Shown here: positions 54,303 to 62,516 of the stretch, one piece after another
Layout: the number at the start of each line of letters is the position of its first letter
Numbering within the stretch: position 1 is the first letter of the stretch
Origin: Thermodesulfobacteriota bacterium
Lineage (GTDB): Bacteria; Desulfobacterota_D; UBA1144; Nemesobacterales; UBA2774
Length of the DNA: 64,000 nt
NCBI GenBank assembly: GCA_040754335.1
Contig: JBFMCV010000001.1
Location: 372,001 to 436,000, forward strand
Reading direction: 5' to 3'
The notes under the pieces: generated by a model
The model's input: only the letters and a program-made list of their open reading frames with translations
Databases searched by the model: none
What the model was told of the DNA's origin: nothing
Made by a program: the position numbers and the translations under genes

Positions 54303-55750
54303 TTCGTACTCCCCTCCCCTATTTCCTTTCTCAACTCCTTCCACCTCTCCCTGAACGGTATCTCCGCTATCGCCGGGAAATCCCTGTCCCGAGTCCATCT
54401 CGAAAACGGATACGGCAGCGATCCGAGACCTCCGCTCTCCCCCCTGTAAGGCATCTGTACGTAGTACATTAGCGAGGAGAAAAACCCGTAGAGTCTCTCG
54501 TGCGTGACTATGGTCCTCCAGAGCCTGAACGCTAGACGCTCGAAGAAGAGTTCCCGTCCTTTGCCTGTCTCTGCTTTTGTCTCCTTTACTTCATGCCTGA
54601 GCTCGAGGAGGACCTTCGGGAAATCTATTTTCACCGGGCACACGTCCCTGCACGCGCCGCATAGGGAGGACGCGAACGGCAGCTCGGGCGCTTTATCTAT
54701 ACCCAGGAGCTGCGGATTTATTATCGCCCCTATGGGGCCCGAATAGACCCACCCGTACGAGTGCCCGCCCACCTTCCTGTATACAGGGCAGTTGTTGAGG
54801 CACGCCCCGCACCTTATGCAGTAAAGCGACTCCCTCGTTTCCCCGTTCGCGAGAATACCCGATCGCCCGTTGTCCAGCAGCACCAGGTGGAATTCCTCGG
54901 GGCCGTCGGCGTCGCTTTCTCTACGCGGGCCCGTTATGAACGAGACGTACGTCGAGGACTTCTGCCCAGTCGCGCTCCTCGCGAGCAGCGTGAGGAAAAG
55001 CGAAAGGTCGTTATAGCGCGGGATTATCTTTTCTATGCCCATGAGCGCTGCGTGAATTCGCGGGACGGTTGTTGTCAGTCGCGCGTTCCCCTCGTTCTCG
55101 ACTATCACGATTGTCCCCGTCTCTGCCACGGCGAAATTGGCCCCCGACACTCCCATCCCCGCGCTCAGGAACTCGCTCCTCATCCTCTCCCTCGCGACCT
55201 TGGTCAGATCGGCGGGGTCGCTCATGTACGGTACGCCCAGCTTCTCCGAGAAAAGCCTCGATATGTCGTCCTTCGTCTTGTGCACGGCCGGGGCGATTAT
55301 GTGCGAAGGGTGCTCGCCTGCCAGCTGAATGATGTACTCGCCGAGGTCCGTCTCGACGGCCCTTATGCCTGCCCTTTCGAGATTGCTGTTCAGCTCCACC
55401 TCTTCGGTTGCCATCGACTTGCTCTTGACGACGGAGTTCACGCCGTTCTTACGCGCGATCTCTATTATTATCCTGCACGCTTCCTCGCCGTCCTTTGCCC
55501 AGTGGACGTGCCCGCCTGCCTTCTTCACGTTCTCTTCGAGCATGATGAGATATCTGTCGAGGTTTTCTATCGTCTCTTTCTTTATTTCCCTCGCGAGCGT
55601 CCTGAGCTCGTCCCACCCCGGCACCTCCGAGCTCGCCTTGTTCCTCGCCGACCTGAAGCGGTTGGTCACGTTGACGAGCGCATGCTGGAGCTTCTCGTCC
55701 CCGACCGCTCTTTCGGAATCAGTCTCGAAATTTATCCTCTCGTATGTCAT
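54299..55750 (-). CDS. lutB: LutB-like iron-sulfur LUD-domain protein
   Basis: This 483-residue protein has an N-terminal LUD domain (ELNSNLERAGIRAVETDLGE; ISGANFAVAETGTIVIVENE-type motif, here VSGANFAVAETGT), followed by two 4Fe-4S binding motifs, CIRCGACLNNCPVY and CGACRDVCPVKIDF. This is the LutB architecture of the lactate oxidation complex. It sits between lutA (10 nt gap upstream) and lutC (ATGA overlap). Confidence 0.93.
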   Translation of the reverse strand: MTYERINFETDSERAVGDEKLQHALVNVTNRFRSARNKASSEVPGWDELRTLAREIKKETIENLDRYLIMLEENVKKAGGHVHWAKDGEEACRIIIEIARKNGVNSVVKSKSMATEEVELNSNLERAGIRAVETDLGEYIIQLAGEHPSHIIAPAVHKTKDDISRLFSEKLGVPYMSDPADLTKVARERMRSEFLSAGMGVSGANFAVAETGTIVIVENEGNARLTTTVPRIHAALMGIEKIIPRYNDLSLFLTLLARSATGQKSSTYVSFITGPRRESDADGPEEFHLVLLDNGRSGILANGETRESLYCIRCGACLNNCPVYRKVGGHSYGWVYSGPIGAIINPQLLGIDKAPELPFASSLCGACRDVCPVKIDFPKVLLELRHEVKETKAETGKGRELFFERLAFRLWRTIVTHERLYGFFSSLMYYVQMPYRGESGGLGSLPYPFSRWTRDRDFPAIAEIPFRERWKELRKEIGEGSTK

Positions 55751-55759
55751 CGTCCTAAC

Positions 55760-56518
55760 CTAGTCGCCCTCGCTCCCTGTGTGCGCGAGCAGCTCAGCCA
55801 AGTGCATCACCCTCACGGGTATCTTCCTTCTCGAAAGCGCCCCCCCTATGTTCATGAGGCAGCCCATGTCGGACGATATGACGGTGTCCGCTCCGCTTCC
55901 GATGATGCAGTCTATCTTTTCGTCGAGCATAGAGACCGACACGCGGGGGAATTTTACGGAGAACGTGCCACCGAACCCGCAGCACGCGTCGTGCATCTCC
56001 ATCTCCCTGAATTCAATCCCCCTGACCGCCTCAATTAATCTCCTCGGCTCGTCCTTCACTCCGAGCTCCCGGAGCAGATGGCAGGAGTCGTGGTACGTGA
56101 CGACGCCCTTATAACTCGCCCCCACGTCGGCTCGCTTCATCACATTTACTAGAAACTCGGAGAATTCGTAGGTCTTGTTCGCTATAAGGGCTAATTTGTT
56201 CAGTTGTATCGGGCTATTAGACAGTAATTCTTTATAAAATACTTTAAGCATGGTAGTGCACGATCCCGAGGGGCAAACTATGTACGTTTCCTCGTCTCGC
56301 CTCTCTTGTAGCGCGTTCCCGAATATCGAAATGAACCTCTCGGCGACCGCCTGTGCATCCTCCCTGTACCCGCTGTTGAATGCCGGCTGGCCGCAGCACG
56401 TCTGGGCAGCCGGGAATTCGACGTCCACACCGAGCCTGTCGAGCACCCTGACCATCCCCTCCCCTACCCCGGGGAAAAACGTATCGACGAGACATGTGAC
56501 GAAGAGATACACTCTCAT
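55760..56518 (-). CDS. lutA: LutA-like Fe-S oxidoreductase (CCG domains)
   Basis: About 252 residues from ATG 56518 (MRVYLFVTCLVD), the usual family start; the frame opens earlier at 56566. Two cysteine-rich CCG motifs are visible, AAQTCCGQPAFNSGY and MHDACCGFGGTFSVKF, together with CPSGSCTTMLKVFY and HDSCHLLRELG. They bind a noncubane or 4Fe-4S cluster, as in GlpC/HdrB-like subunits. It is the first gene of the lutABC operon. Confidence 0.92.
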   Translation of the reverse strand: MRVYLFVTCLVDTFFPGVGEGMVRVLDRLGVDVEFPAAQTCCGQPAFNSGYREDAQAVAERFISIFGNALQERRDEETYIVCPSGSCTTMLKVFYKELLSNSPIQLNKLALIANKTYEFSEFLVNVMKRADVGASYKGVVTYHDSCHLLRELGVKDEPRRLIEAVRGIEFREMEMHDACCGFGGTFSVKFPRVSVSMLDEKIDCIIGSGADTVISSDMGCLMNIGGALSRRKIPVRVMHLAELLAHTGSEGD

Positions 56519-56669
56519 GGCGGGCCTTAATACGGTTAATTCGAGTCCGTAAGGATTCATTATCAACGATGATCGGGCTTATTTCAATTAGCGGTGATTA
56601 TACGAATCTGTTAGATTAATCACGGGCCTCGTTTATTTTAGGCCTGTGTTCGCAACCCGGAGCCGATTA

Positions 56670-57734
56670 ATGAGATACAGAGAGCTTCCCCTGCCCCCTC
56701 ACTTCAATCCAGAAAGAACGGGAGAGGTCTTCCGTGTGGAGTATGAGAATATTTCGCGGCTCGCTTCCGTATGGGCCGGCAGGCACGGGATCAAGCCGTC
56801 TTCAGCGGACGAATTCAGGGTGTCGCTCATCATCGTCGACGCTCAGAACACGTTCTGCATACCGGGGTTCGAGCTCTTCGTCGGCGGGCGCACCGGGAGA
56901 GGGGCGGTCGACGACAACACGAGGCTCTGCGAGTTCATATACAGGAACGCGGGCCTCATCACGGAGATCGCGCCCACCATGGACACCCACCAGGCGATAC
57001 AGATATTCCACGCCATATTCTTCGTGAACGATAAGGGAGAGCACCCCGCCCCTTACACGCTGATTTCCATCGGAGATATAGAGGAAGGCAAGTGGAAGTT
57101 CAACGGCAGGATCGCGGGCAGCTTGGCGTACGACGAAGACTATATAAAGCGTCACCTCCTTCATTACACGAAGGAGCTTAGAAAGTCAGGCAAGTATCAG
57201 CTCACTGTATGGCCGTATCACGCGATGCTGGGAGGCATAGGCCACGCGCTCGTGTCGTCCGTAGAGGAGGCGGTGTTCTTCCATACGATCGCGCGCTACA
57301 GCCAGCCTGACATACACGTAAAGGGCGACCACCCGTTGACCGAGCACTACTCCGTCCTCGGTCCCGAGGTAGAGACGGGGCCCGACGGTCAGCCGCTTTC
57401 GCTGAGAACGGAATCTCTCTTCCAGAAACCCGCCGCTTCGGAATCGATATACGGCAAGCTCTCGGAATTCGACGCCGTGATAATCGCCGGGCAGGCGAAG
57501 AGCCACTGCGTCGCGTGGACTATAGCCGACCTTTTGAAGAAAGTGATGGCCGGTGACGCGAGCCACGTCGAGAAGATATATCTCTTGGAAGACTGCACGT
57601 CGCCAGTCGTCGTGCCCGGCGTCATAGATTACACCGAAGACGCCGACAAAGCCTTCGCCGAATTCTCCGCGGCCGGCATGCACGTCGTCCGCTCCACCGA
57701 CCCCGTCGAATCCTGGCCTGGGATAAAGCTATGA
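56670..57734 (+). CDS. Isochorismatase-fold cysteine hydrolase (nicotinamidase-like, long form)
   Basis: About 354 residues from ATG 56670; GGAG about 8 nt upstream favours it over 56646. The catalytic triad is visible: Asp in [14 protein letters not shown], Lys in the middle ([14 protein letters not shown] context), and Cys in [19 protein letters not shown]. Family members are usually about 180-220 residues. This one carries an extra region of about 100 residues between the Asp and Cys parts plus an N-terminal extension, suggesting a distinct substrate. It is divergent from lutA. Nicotinamide or another amide is possible. Confidence 0.8.
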   Translation: MRYRELPLPPHFNPERTGEVFRVEYENISRLASVWAGRHGIKPSSADEFRVSLIIVDAQNTFCIPGFELFVGGRTGRGAVDDNTRLCEFIYRNAGLITEIAPTMDTHQAIQIFHAIFFVNDKGEHPAPYTLISIGDIEEGKWKFNGRIAGSLAYDEDYIKRHLLHYTKELRKSGKYQLTVWPYHAMLGGIGHALVSSVEEAVFFHTIARYSQPDIHVKGDHPLTEHYSVLGPEVETGPDGQPLSLRTESLFQKPAASESIYGKLSEFDAVIIAGQAKSHCVAWTIADLLKKVMAGDASHVEKIYLLEDCTSPVVVPGVIDYTEDADKAFAEFSAAGMHVVRSTDPVESWPGIKL

Positions 57735-57778
57735 AGGGAACGCAATGCCTATTTCCCCCATTCGTCCTCATATTAGTC

Positions 57779-58182
57779 TCCTCCCCTTTGAGGGACGGTT
57801 CTGAGCGTGCGTAAGAACCGGTCGTAGCCACAACGAAGCCGACTTAGCCAATCAACTATAGGCACATTGCTGCTTAAACCAAATCAGGATTAAGGTGGGG
57901 TGATACACCCGTTCGTCCTGAGGCGCAGAATCTGCGCTCATATACGATTCCTCTATCACTCCTCAGCCTTCGCAAAACAAAGGAGCCAAGATAATACTGA
58001 TCTGCGAGCCTGTCCTGAGCGGAGTCGAAGGGTCGAAGGACGTAGTTTTTATTTCCCCCTCCCCATCGAGGAACGATTGTGAGCGAGCGAACAATCGGAC
58101 ACCACCGAACAGAGGCACGGAAGAACTTGACCCTTTAGCTCGAAATTACTTAAACCAAAACAGGGTTAGGGTGAGGGGGTAC
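57779..58182. repeat. Two adjacent MITE-like elements with covarying hairpins
   Basis: Element 1 is 57779-57900 and element 2 about 58054-58182. Each starts with CTCCCC, then GAGG.ACG, then a hairpin: CGGTTCT-gagcgtgcgta-AGAACCG at 57796-57820, and CGATTGT-gagcgagcga-ACAATCG at 58074-58097. Each ends with CTTAAACCAAA.CAGG followed by TTA.GGTG and a G-run. Element ends are thus C-rich and G-rich, like short terminal inverted repeats. Between them lie a CCCGTTCGTCCTGAG module with GCGCAGA-a-TCTGCGC (57923-57937) and a TCCT-gagcggagtcga-AGGG module. No coding sequence is supported. Confidence 0.75.
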
Positions 58183-58209
58183 CTTAAAAATATAGCATAA
58201 CATTCCCGA

Positions 58210-58237
58210 TTGAGCGCCCAGGCCTTTATGTTATATT
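58210..58237 (+). promoter_or_regulatory. Candidate sigma-70-type promoter for the HIT gene
   Basis: TTGAGC (58210-58215) and TATATT (58232-58237) are separated by 16 nt. The predicted start near 58244 leaves a leader of about 18 nt, which contains the AGGAGG ribosome-binding site. Confidence 0.45.
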
Positions 58238-58261
58238 GCTTTAAACGAGTAGGAGGCGATC

Positions 58262-58603
58262 ATGAGCTCAATATTCACGAGAATAATAAACAGAGAAATA
58301 CCCGCCGCAATCGTATACGAAGACGACGAGTGCATCGCGTTTAAGGACATAGACCCGAAAGCACCCGTCCACATTTTGCTCGTTCCCAAAAAAGAGATAC
58401 CCTCGCTCGCGGAAGTGACCGATAAAGACAAATCTCTCCTCGGGCATATGCTCGTGAAGGCTTCCGGGATAGCGAAGGATCAGGGCGTATCCGATTCGGG
58501 CTACCGCATAGTCATCAATACGCACGGGGAAGGCGGCCAGGAGGTCTATCACGTCCATCTGCACATCCTCGGCGGCAGGCAGATGACCTGGCCCCCGGGG
58601 TAG
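58262..58603 (+). CDS. hinT: HIT-family nucleotide hydrolase (HinT-like)
   Basis: This 113-residue histidine-triad protein ends with HVHLHILGGRQMTWPPG; the HxHxH part is the catalytic triad. The N-terminal SIFTRIINREIPAAIVYEDD is typical of HinT. The enzyme hydrolyses phosphoramidates such as AMP-lysine or aminoacyl-adenylates. AGGAGG lies 6 nt before the ATG. Repeats flank it on both sides, and no operon partner is seen. Confidence 0.93.
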   Translation: MSSIFTRIINREIPAAIVYEDDECIAFKDIDPKAPVHILLVPKKEIPSLAEVTDKDKSLLGHMLVKASGIAKDQGVSDSGYRIVINTHGEGGQEVYHVHLHILGGRQMTWPPG

Positions 58604-58624
58604 CGCAGTTTTCTAAAAATAATT

Positions 58625-59059
58625 CAAAATCCGTTCGTCCTGAGCCTGTCGAAGGACGGAGCTTTTTCCCGACATTCACAGAATCGGCGTTAAGAAATAT
58701 CTTATTAGGCGTAAAAATCTTTTAGGGGACGAATGCAAGCAGGTGCGCATTCGGACGCCCTATCCTACTAAGTGATGATGTCTTAGTCTTGCAACAATGA
58801 TAATTAGGGTGGGATTAAAAGATTTTAGCCGTAATAAGATATTTTAGCCAGGATTCTGTGCGGGTGAGCACCCGCAGGCAAACGATCTTTAACCTCTGCT
58901 TCCGATCAATTTCTACGATTCTTATATTTGCACCTGTAGTTACTTAACAATCATAAAACACACTTCGTGTGTGATTTTTGCTTTTTTTCATCAAGGAAAA
59001 GAAGGAAGAAATTGTTTGCTCTTCTTTTTCGACAACATAGTGTGACGGAGTGGGTGCTC
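58625..59059. repeat. Composite repeat, copy 2, plus hairpin and palindrome modules
   Basis: CGTCCT-gagcctgtcga-AGGACG (58636-58658) is followed by a composite beginning CGACATTCACAGAATCGGCG (58670). It continues with the hairpin CGAATGC-aagcaggtgc-GCATTCG (58730-58753), TTAGGGTGGGATT, TTTTAGCC...TTTTAGCCAGGATTCTGT, the palindrome GCGGGTG-ag-CACCCGC (58860-58875), and GATTTTTGCTTTTTTTCATC (58973-58992). It parallels copy 1 at 51631-51900 but has the extra palindrome. No gene is supported here. Confidence 0.75.
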
Positions 59060-61906
59060 CTAACCCAACCCCAGCGCCTCTGCATCCCTGTCCGAAAGGA
59101 ACCCTCCGTCGGATCGTTCCCTCACGGTGCCGTCCCTCTTCCACGAACGCTCGCACCTCGGCTCATCCTTGAGGTCGTTGATCGTGATTATGAGATCCTC
59201 TCCCTCTCCTACCGAGAACCTGCTCACGCCTGAGAGGTCCGCGAGCTCTGGCTCGAACGGTTTGATCCTGGAGTATTGTTCCGGTTCGAGCTGAACGTCC
59301 ACCCCTGTGTCGAGAGGGTTCGACACCCCCTGAGACTCCTTCGCATCTTCGAGCGCTTTCAGCACCTTCCCCCTCAGGTCCATCACCATGTCCCAGTTGG
59401 GGTCCGTATCGATTTCTATTTCCTCGGGCATGCCGAGCAGGTGAACGCTTTCGGCGGAGTCTGTTTTAAGGCCCCTGAGAGATAGATACGCCTCGTCCGC
59501 CGTATGCGCGAGTATGGGTGCGAGAAGTCTTATGAGTGCATCAGCAATGTGATACATCGCAGTCTGGCTCCTCCTCCTCTTCCTGCTCCCGCCCGCCTCG
59601 CAATAGAGCCTGTCCTTGGTCGCGGCAAGGTAGACCGCGCTCAGCGTGTCGAAGCAGAAATCGAATATGAGCTCGCTCGCCCTCTTGTACTGAAAACCCT
59701 CATAGGCTTCCTTTGTCTCGCGTACGAATTTTTGAAGCTCACCCATCGCCCAGCCGTCTATCGAATGCCTGTCTTCTTCGGAGAATGTAACGCTGTCCTT
59801 CGCCGGATCGAAATCGTATATATTGCCGAGCAGGAACCTTATCGTGTTCCTTACCTTCCTGTATTCCTCGCCCGCAACTTTGAAGAACTCCCAGTCGACC
59901 TTTATGTCGTTCGTGTATTTGAGAGAGCTCACCCACCACCTGCATATGTCTGCGCCGTGCTGCTTGAGCAGCTCATCCACCTCGAGCGCGTTCCCTCCGG
60001 ACTTGCTCATCTTCCTCCCGTGAGCGTCCACCATGAAGCCGTGCGTGAGGAGCGCCTTGAAGGGAGGCCTTCCGGTCACTCCGAGAGCCGGCAGGAGCGA
60101 GAGCTGGAACCAGCCCCTGTGCTGGTCTGAGCCTTCGAGGTATAAGTCGGCGGGGTACCCGATGCCTCTCGCTTCGAGCACGGAGTGCCAGGACGAGCCT
60201 GACTCGAACCACACGTCGAATATGTCCATCCCTTTTTTAATGTTTTTGAGCGCGCCTTTCTTTTTTGCCCAATCGGGCGCGTTCTTGTCTTTGCCGGGGT
60301 CGTAGCCTTCTAGTATTTCCTCCTCGCTCGCCTGAAACCAGTAATTGGCGCCCTTCTGTCTTATCTTTTCTATCACGGTATTGACTGAATCCGGTGTGAG
60401 CAGCGTCTCGCCCTTTTCGTTCATGAAAGCCGGTATGGGGAGCCCCCATGCCCTCTGCCTGCTTATGCACCAGTCGGGTCTCGCTTCGAGCATCCCCCGG
60501 AGCCTGTTCCTCCCCCACTCGGGGTAGAACTCTATCCCGCTCCGCGAGTATTCGAGGGCGAGCTCCCTGAGAGTCCCTCCGAATTCCTCGATGCGCTTGT
60601 CTACGCCAATGAACCACTGCTCGGTCGCCCTGAATACCGTGGGCGATTTGCTCCTCCAGTCGTGGGGATAGCTATGCAGGTATTCTTCTTCGTAATAGAG
60701 GTTCCCCGAATCCCTCAGGCGGTCGATTATTATTCCGTTCGCCTCCCATACGTCATACCCGCGTATCCATTCGGGGACCGTGTCGTCGAACGTGCCGTCT
60801 TCGAGCACCGGGCAGTATATGTCGAGCCCTTCCCTGAGCCCCGTCTGATAGTCTTCTATGCCGTGGCCGGGAGCCGTGTGAACGAGCCCCGTGCCTTCGT
60901 CGAAAGTTACGTACTCTGCGAGCACCACCCTCCCCGTCCTTCCAGCGAACGGGTGCCTGTACGTCACGGATATATCGCGCATATCCTGCCCGGTGCAGGT
61001 GCCCAGCTTCTCGTATTCCGCCGTCCCGGTCTTTTTGAACACGTTCTCTGCAAGGTTCTCGACGATTACGACATAGAATTCCTTTCCGTCTTTCCTGACC
61101 CGGTAGAGGCCGTACTTACCCTCAGGCGACGCTGCGACCGCGAGGTTCGCGGGAAGCGTCCACGGCGTCGTCGTCCATATCATGAGCGACGGAGACGCGT
61201 CCGGGGGGAGATTAAGCTTTGCGGGAAGGCCTTCAGGGTTATCTATTTCGAAGAGGACGTAGATGCTCGCGTCGTTCCTGTCGTAGTATTCGAGCTCCGC
61301 GTCCGCGAGCGCAGTGCGGTTCTCTATCGACCAGTGGACGGGCTTGAGGTCCCTGTATACGAGCCCTCTTTCCAGGAGCTTCGAGAAGACCTCGAGCACG
61401 CCCGCTTCGTAGTCGGGGGTCATTGTGAGGTACGGGTGCTCGTAGTCCCCGATCGTCCCCAGGCTCTGCATCTGTCCCGACTGGAGCTTCACGTACTTCT
61501 CGGCGTACGACTGGCATTTGTACCTGATTTTTATCTTGGAGAGGTCTTTCGCCTCGTCCCCCGTCTCCTTCATCACCTTGTGCTCTATCGGCAGGCCGTG
61601 GCAGTCCCACCCCGGGACGAAATCGACGTCGTAGCCGAGCATGGTCTTCGACCTCACTACTATGTCCTTGAGCACCTTATTGAGCATGTGTCCCAAATGT
61701 ATCGGCCCGTTCGCATAAGGCGGGCCGTCGTGGAAGACGAATTTTTCGAGCCCCTTCGATTTTTCCCTCATCCTCTCGTAGAGCCTTACCTTTTTCCACC
61801 TCTTCTGGTACTCGGGCTCTTTCTGGTTGAGGTTGGCTTTCATCGGGAATTCTGTCCTCGGAAGGTTGAGCGTGTCTTTATAATTTATTTTCTTCGCCTC
61901 CGACAT
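59060..61906 (-). CDS. ileS: Isoleucyl-tRNA synthetase
   Basis: This 948-residue class I aminoacyl-tRNA synthetase has the HIGH motif as HLGH in PPYANGPIHLGHMLNKVLKD, the editing domain (about 190-400; TTTPWTLPANLAV), and KMSKS in GRKMSKSGGNALEVDE. Anticodon-binding helices follow. The extreme C-terminus normally carries a four-Cys zinc finger needed for tRNA binding. Here it reads EPRCERSWKRDGTV and then RERSDGGFLSDRDAEALG, so only the first of four cysteines remains. The rest of the enzyme is intact, so a changed or zinc-independent tail is likely. It follows the 112-residue unknown gene by about 135 nt on the same strand. Confidence 0.95.
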   Translation of the reverse strand: MSEAKKINYKDTLNLPRTEFPMKANLNQKEPEYQKRWKKVRLYERMREKSKGLEKFVFHDGPPYANGPIHLGHMLNKVLKDIVVRSKTMLGYDVDFVPGWDCHGLPIEHKVMKETGDEAKDLSKIKIRYKCQSYAEKYVKLQSGQMQSLGTIGDYEHPYLTMTPDYEAGVLEVFSKLLERGLVYRDLKPVHWSIENRTALADAELEYYDRNDASIYVLFEIDNPEGLPAKLNLPPDASPSLMIWTTTPWTLPANLAVAASPEGKYGLYRVRKDGKEFYVVIVENLAENVFKKTGTAEYEKLGTCTGQDMRDISVTYRHPFAGRTGRVVLAEYVTFDEGTGLVHTAPGHGIEDYQTGLREGLDIYCPVLEDGTFDDTVPEWIRGYDVWEANGIIIDRLRDSGNLYYEEEYLHSYPHDWRSKSPTVFRATEQWFIGVDKRIEEFGGTLRELALEYSRSGIEFYPEWGRNRLRGMLEARPDWCISRQRAWGLPIPAFMNEKGETLLTPDSVNTVIEKIRQKGANYWFQASEEEILEGYDPGKDKNAPDWAKKKGALKNIKKGMDIFDVWFESGSSWHSVLEARGIGYPADLYLEGSDQHRGWFQLSLLPALGVTGRPPFKALLTHGFMVDAHGRKMSKSGGNALEVDELLKQHGADICRWWVSSLKYTNDIKVDWEFFKVAGEEYRKVRNTIRFLLGNIYDFDPAKDSVTFSEEDRHSIDGWAMGELQKFVRETKEAYEGFQYKRASELIFDFCFDTLSAVYLAATKDRLYCEAGGSRKRRRSQTAMYHIADALIRLLAPILAHTADEAYLSLRGLKTDSAESVHLLGMPEEIEIDTDPNWDMVMDLRGKVLKALEDAKESQGVSNPLDTGVDVQLEPEQYSRIKPFEPELADLSGVSRFSVGEGEDLIITINDLKDEPRCERSWKRDGTVRERSDGGFLSDRDAEALGLG

Positions 61907-62042
61907 CGGATGCTTTCTCCTTAAGGGGTAAAAACTACACTATACGGGATAATATTCAATCTTTGGTGGTCGTTGGAATAAATTCCTGACCTTGAGATGG
62001 AGAAATATTATTCATCACGGGGGGAAATGCAAGCTTCACGCC

Positions 62043-62381
62043 TTACTGGTCGACTATCTCTTCTAACTGCCTGAGGAGGTTCCGGGAGAATATCACCCAG
62101 TCCTCCCATGCCTCCATATATTCCTTATCCTCTTCGACCCTCTTCAAGAGCTTGAACCCTATGTTCGTGTCCTCGACCTGAAACACCTCGTCCCCTTCGA
62201 GCTTCTGCCTCAGGATGTCCACGTATCTTTTGAGCAGCCTGAGCTTTTCGTCGCTCCCCTCCCTGAACTCGGCTATGAAATAGCCCCTGGACTGGGCGGT
62301 CGGCATCTGCATTATGTTGCTCTCCTGAAAGTAAATCCCCTTGTTCAGGGTCTCGGCCTTCATCGAAATGAATAACTCCAT
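62043..62381 (-). CDS. Small protein of unknown function upstream of ileS
   Basis: This 112-residue, mostly helical, charged protein (SDEKLRLLKRYVDILRQKLE; AWEDWVIFSRNLLRQLEEIV) has no signal peptide, membrane segment or cysteine. Alternative starts at residues 7 or 24 are possible. It could share a transcript with ileS, 136 nt downstream. I do not recognise the family; its composition is coding-like. Confidence 0.6.
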   Translation of the reverse strand: MELFISMKAETLNKGIYFQESNIMQMPTAQSRGYFIAEFREGSDEKLRLLKRYVDILRQKLEGDEVFQVEDTNIGFKLLKRVEEDKEYMEAWEDWVIFSRNLLRQLEEIVDQ

Positions 62382-62516
62382 ATATCACTCACACGCGGGC
62401 AAATTCAACTCTATTGTATTTTCATCCGGCTCGGGATGTCAAGACTATTTATCATAAGAATATATTGATTTGAATCACTTGTGGACGGATAATTATCATG
62501 ATATAACGGTGCCGCA

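Noticed and set aside
54761-56038. Long open frame (425 codons) opposite lutA and lutB
   Set aside because: Arg- and Val-rich translation, antisense to two Fe-S genes with all motifs intact.
60662-61924. Long open frame (420 codons) opposite ileS
   Set aside because: It lies antisense to the synthetase signature regions and its composition is not protein-like.
61907-62042. Possible T-box leader before ileS
   Set aside because: The leader is about 135 nt and shows neither a T-box sequence nor a terminator hairpin.
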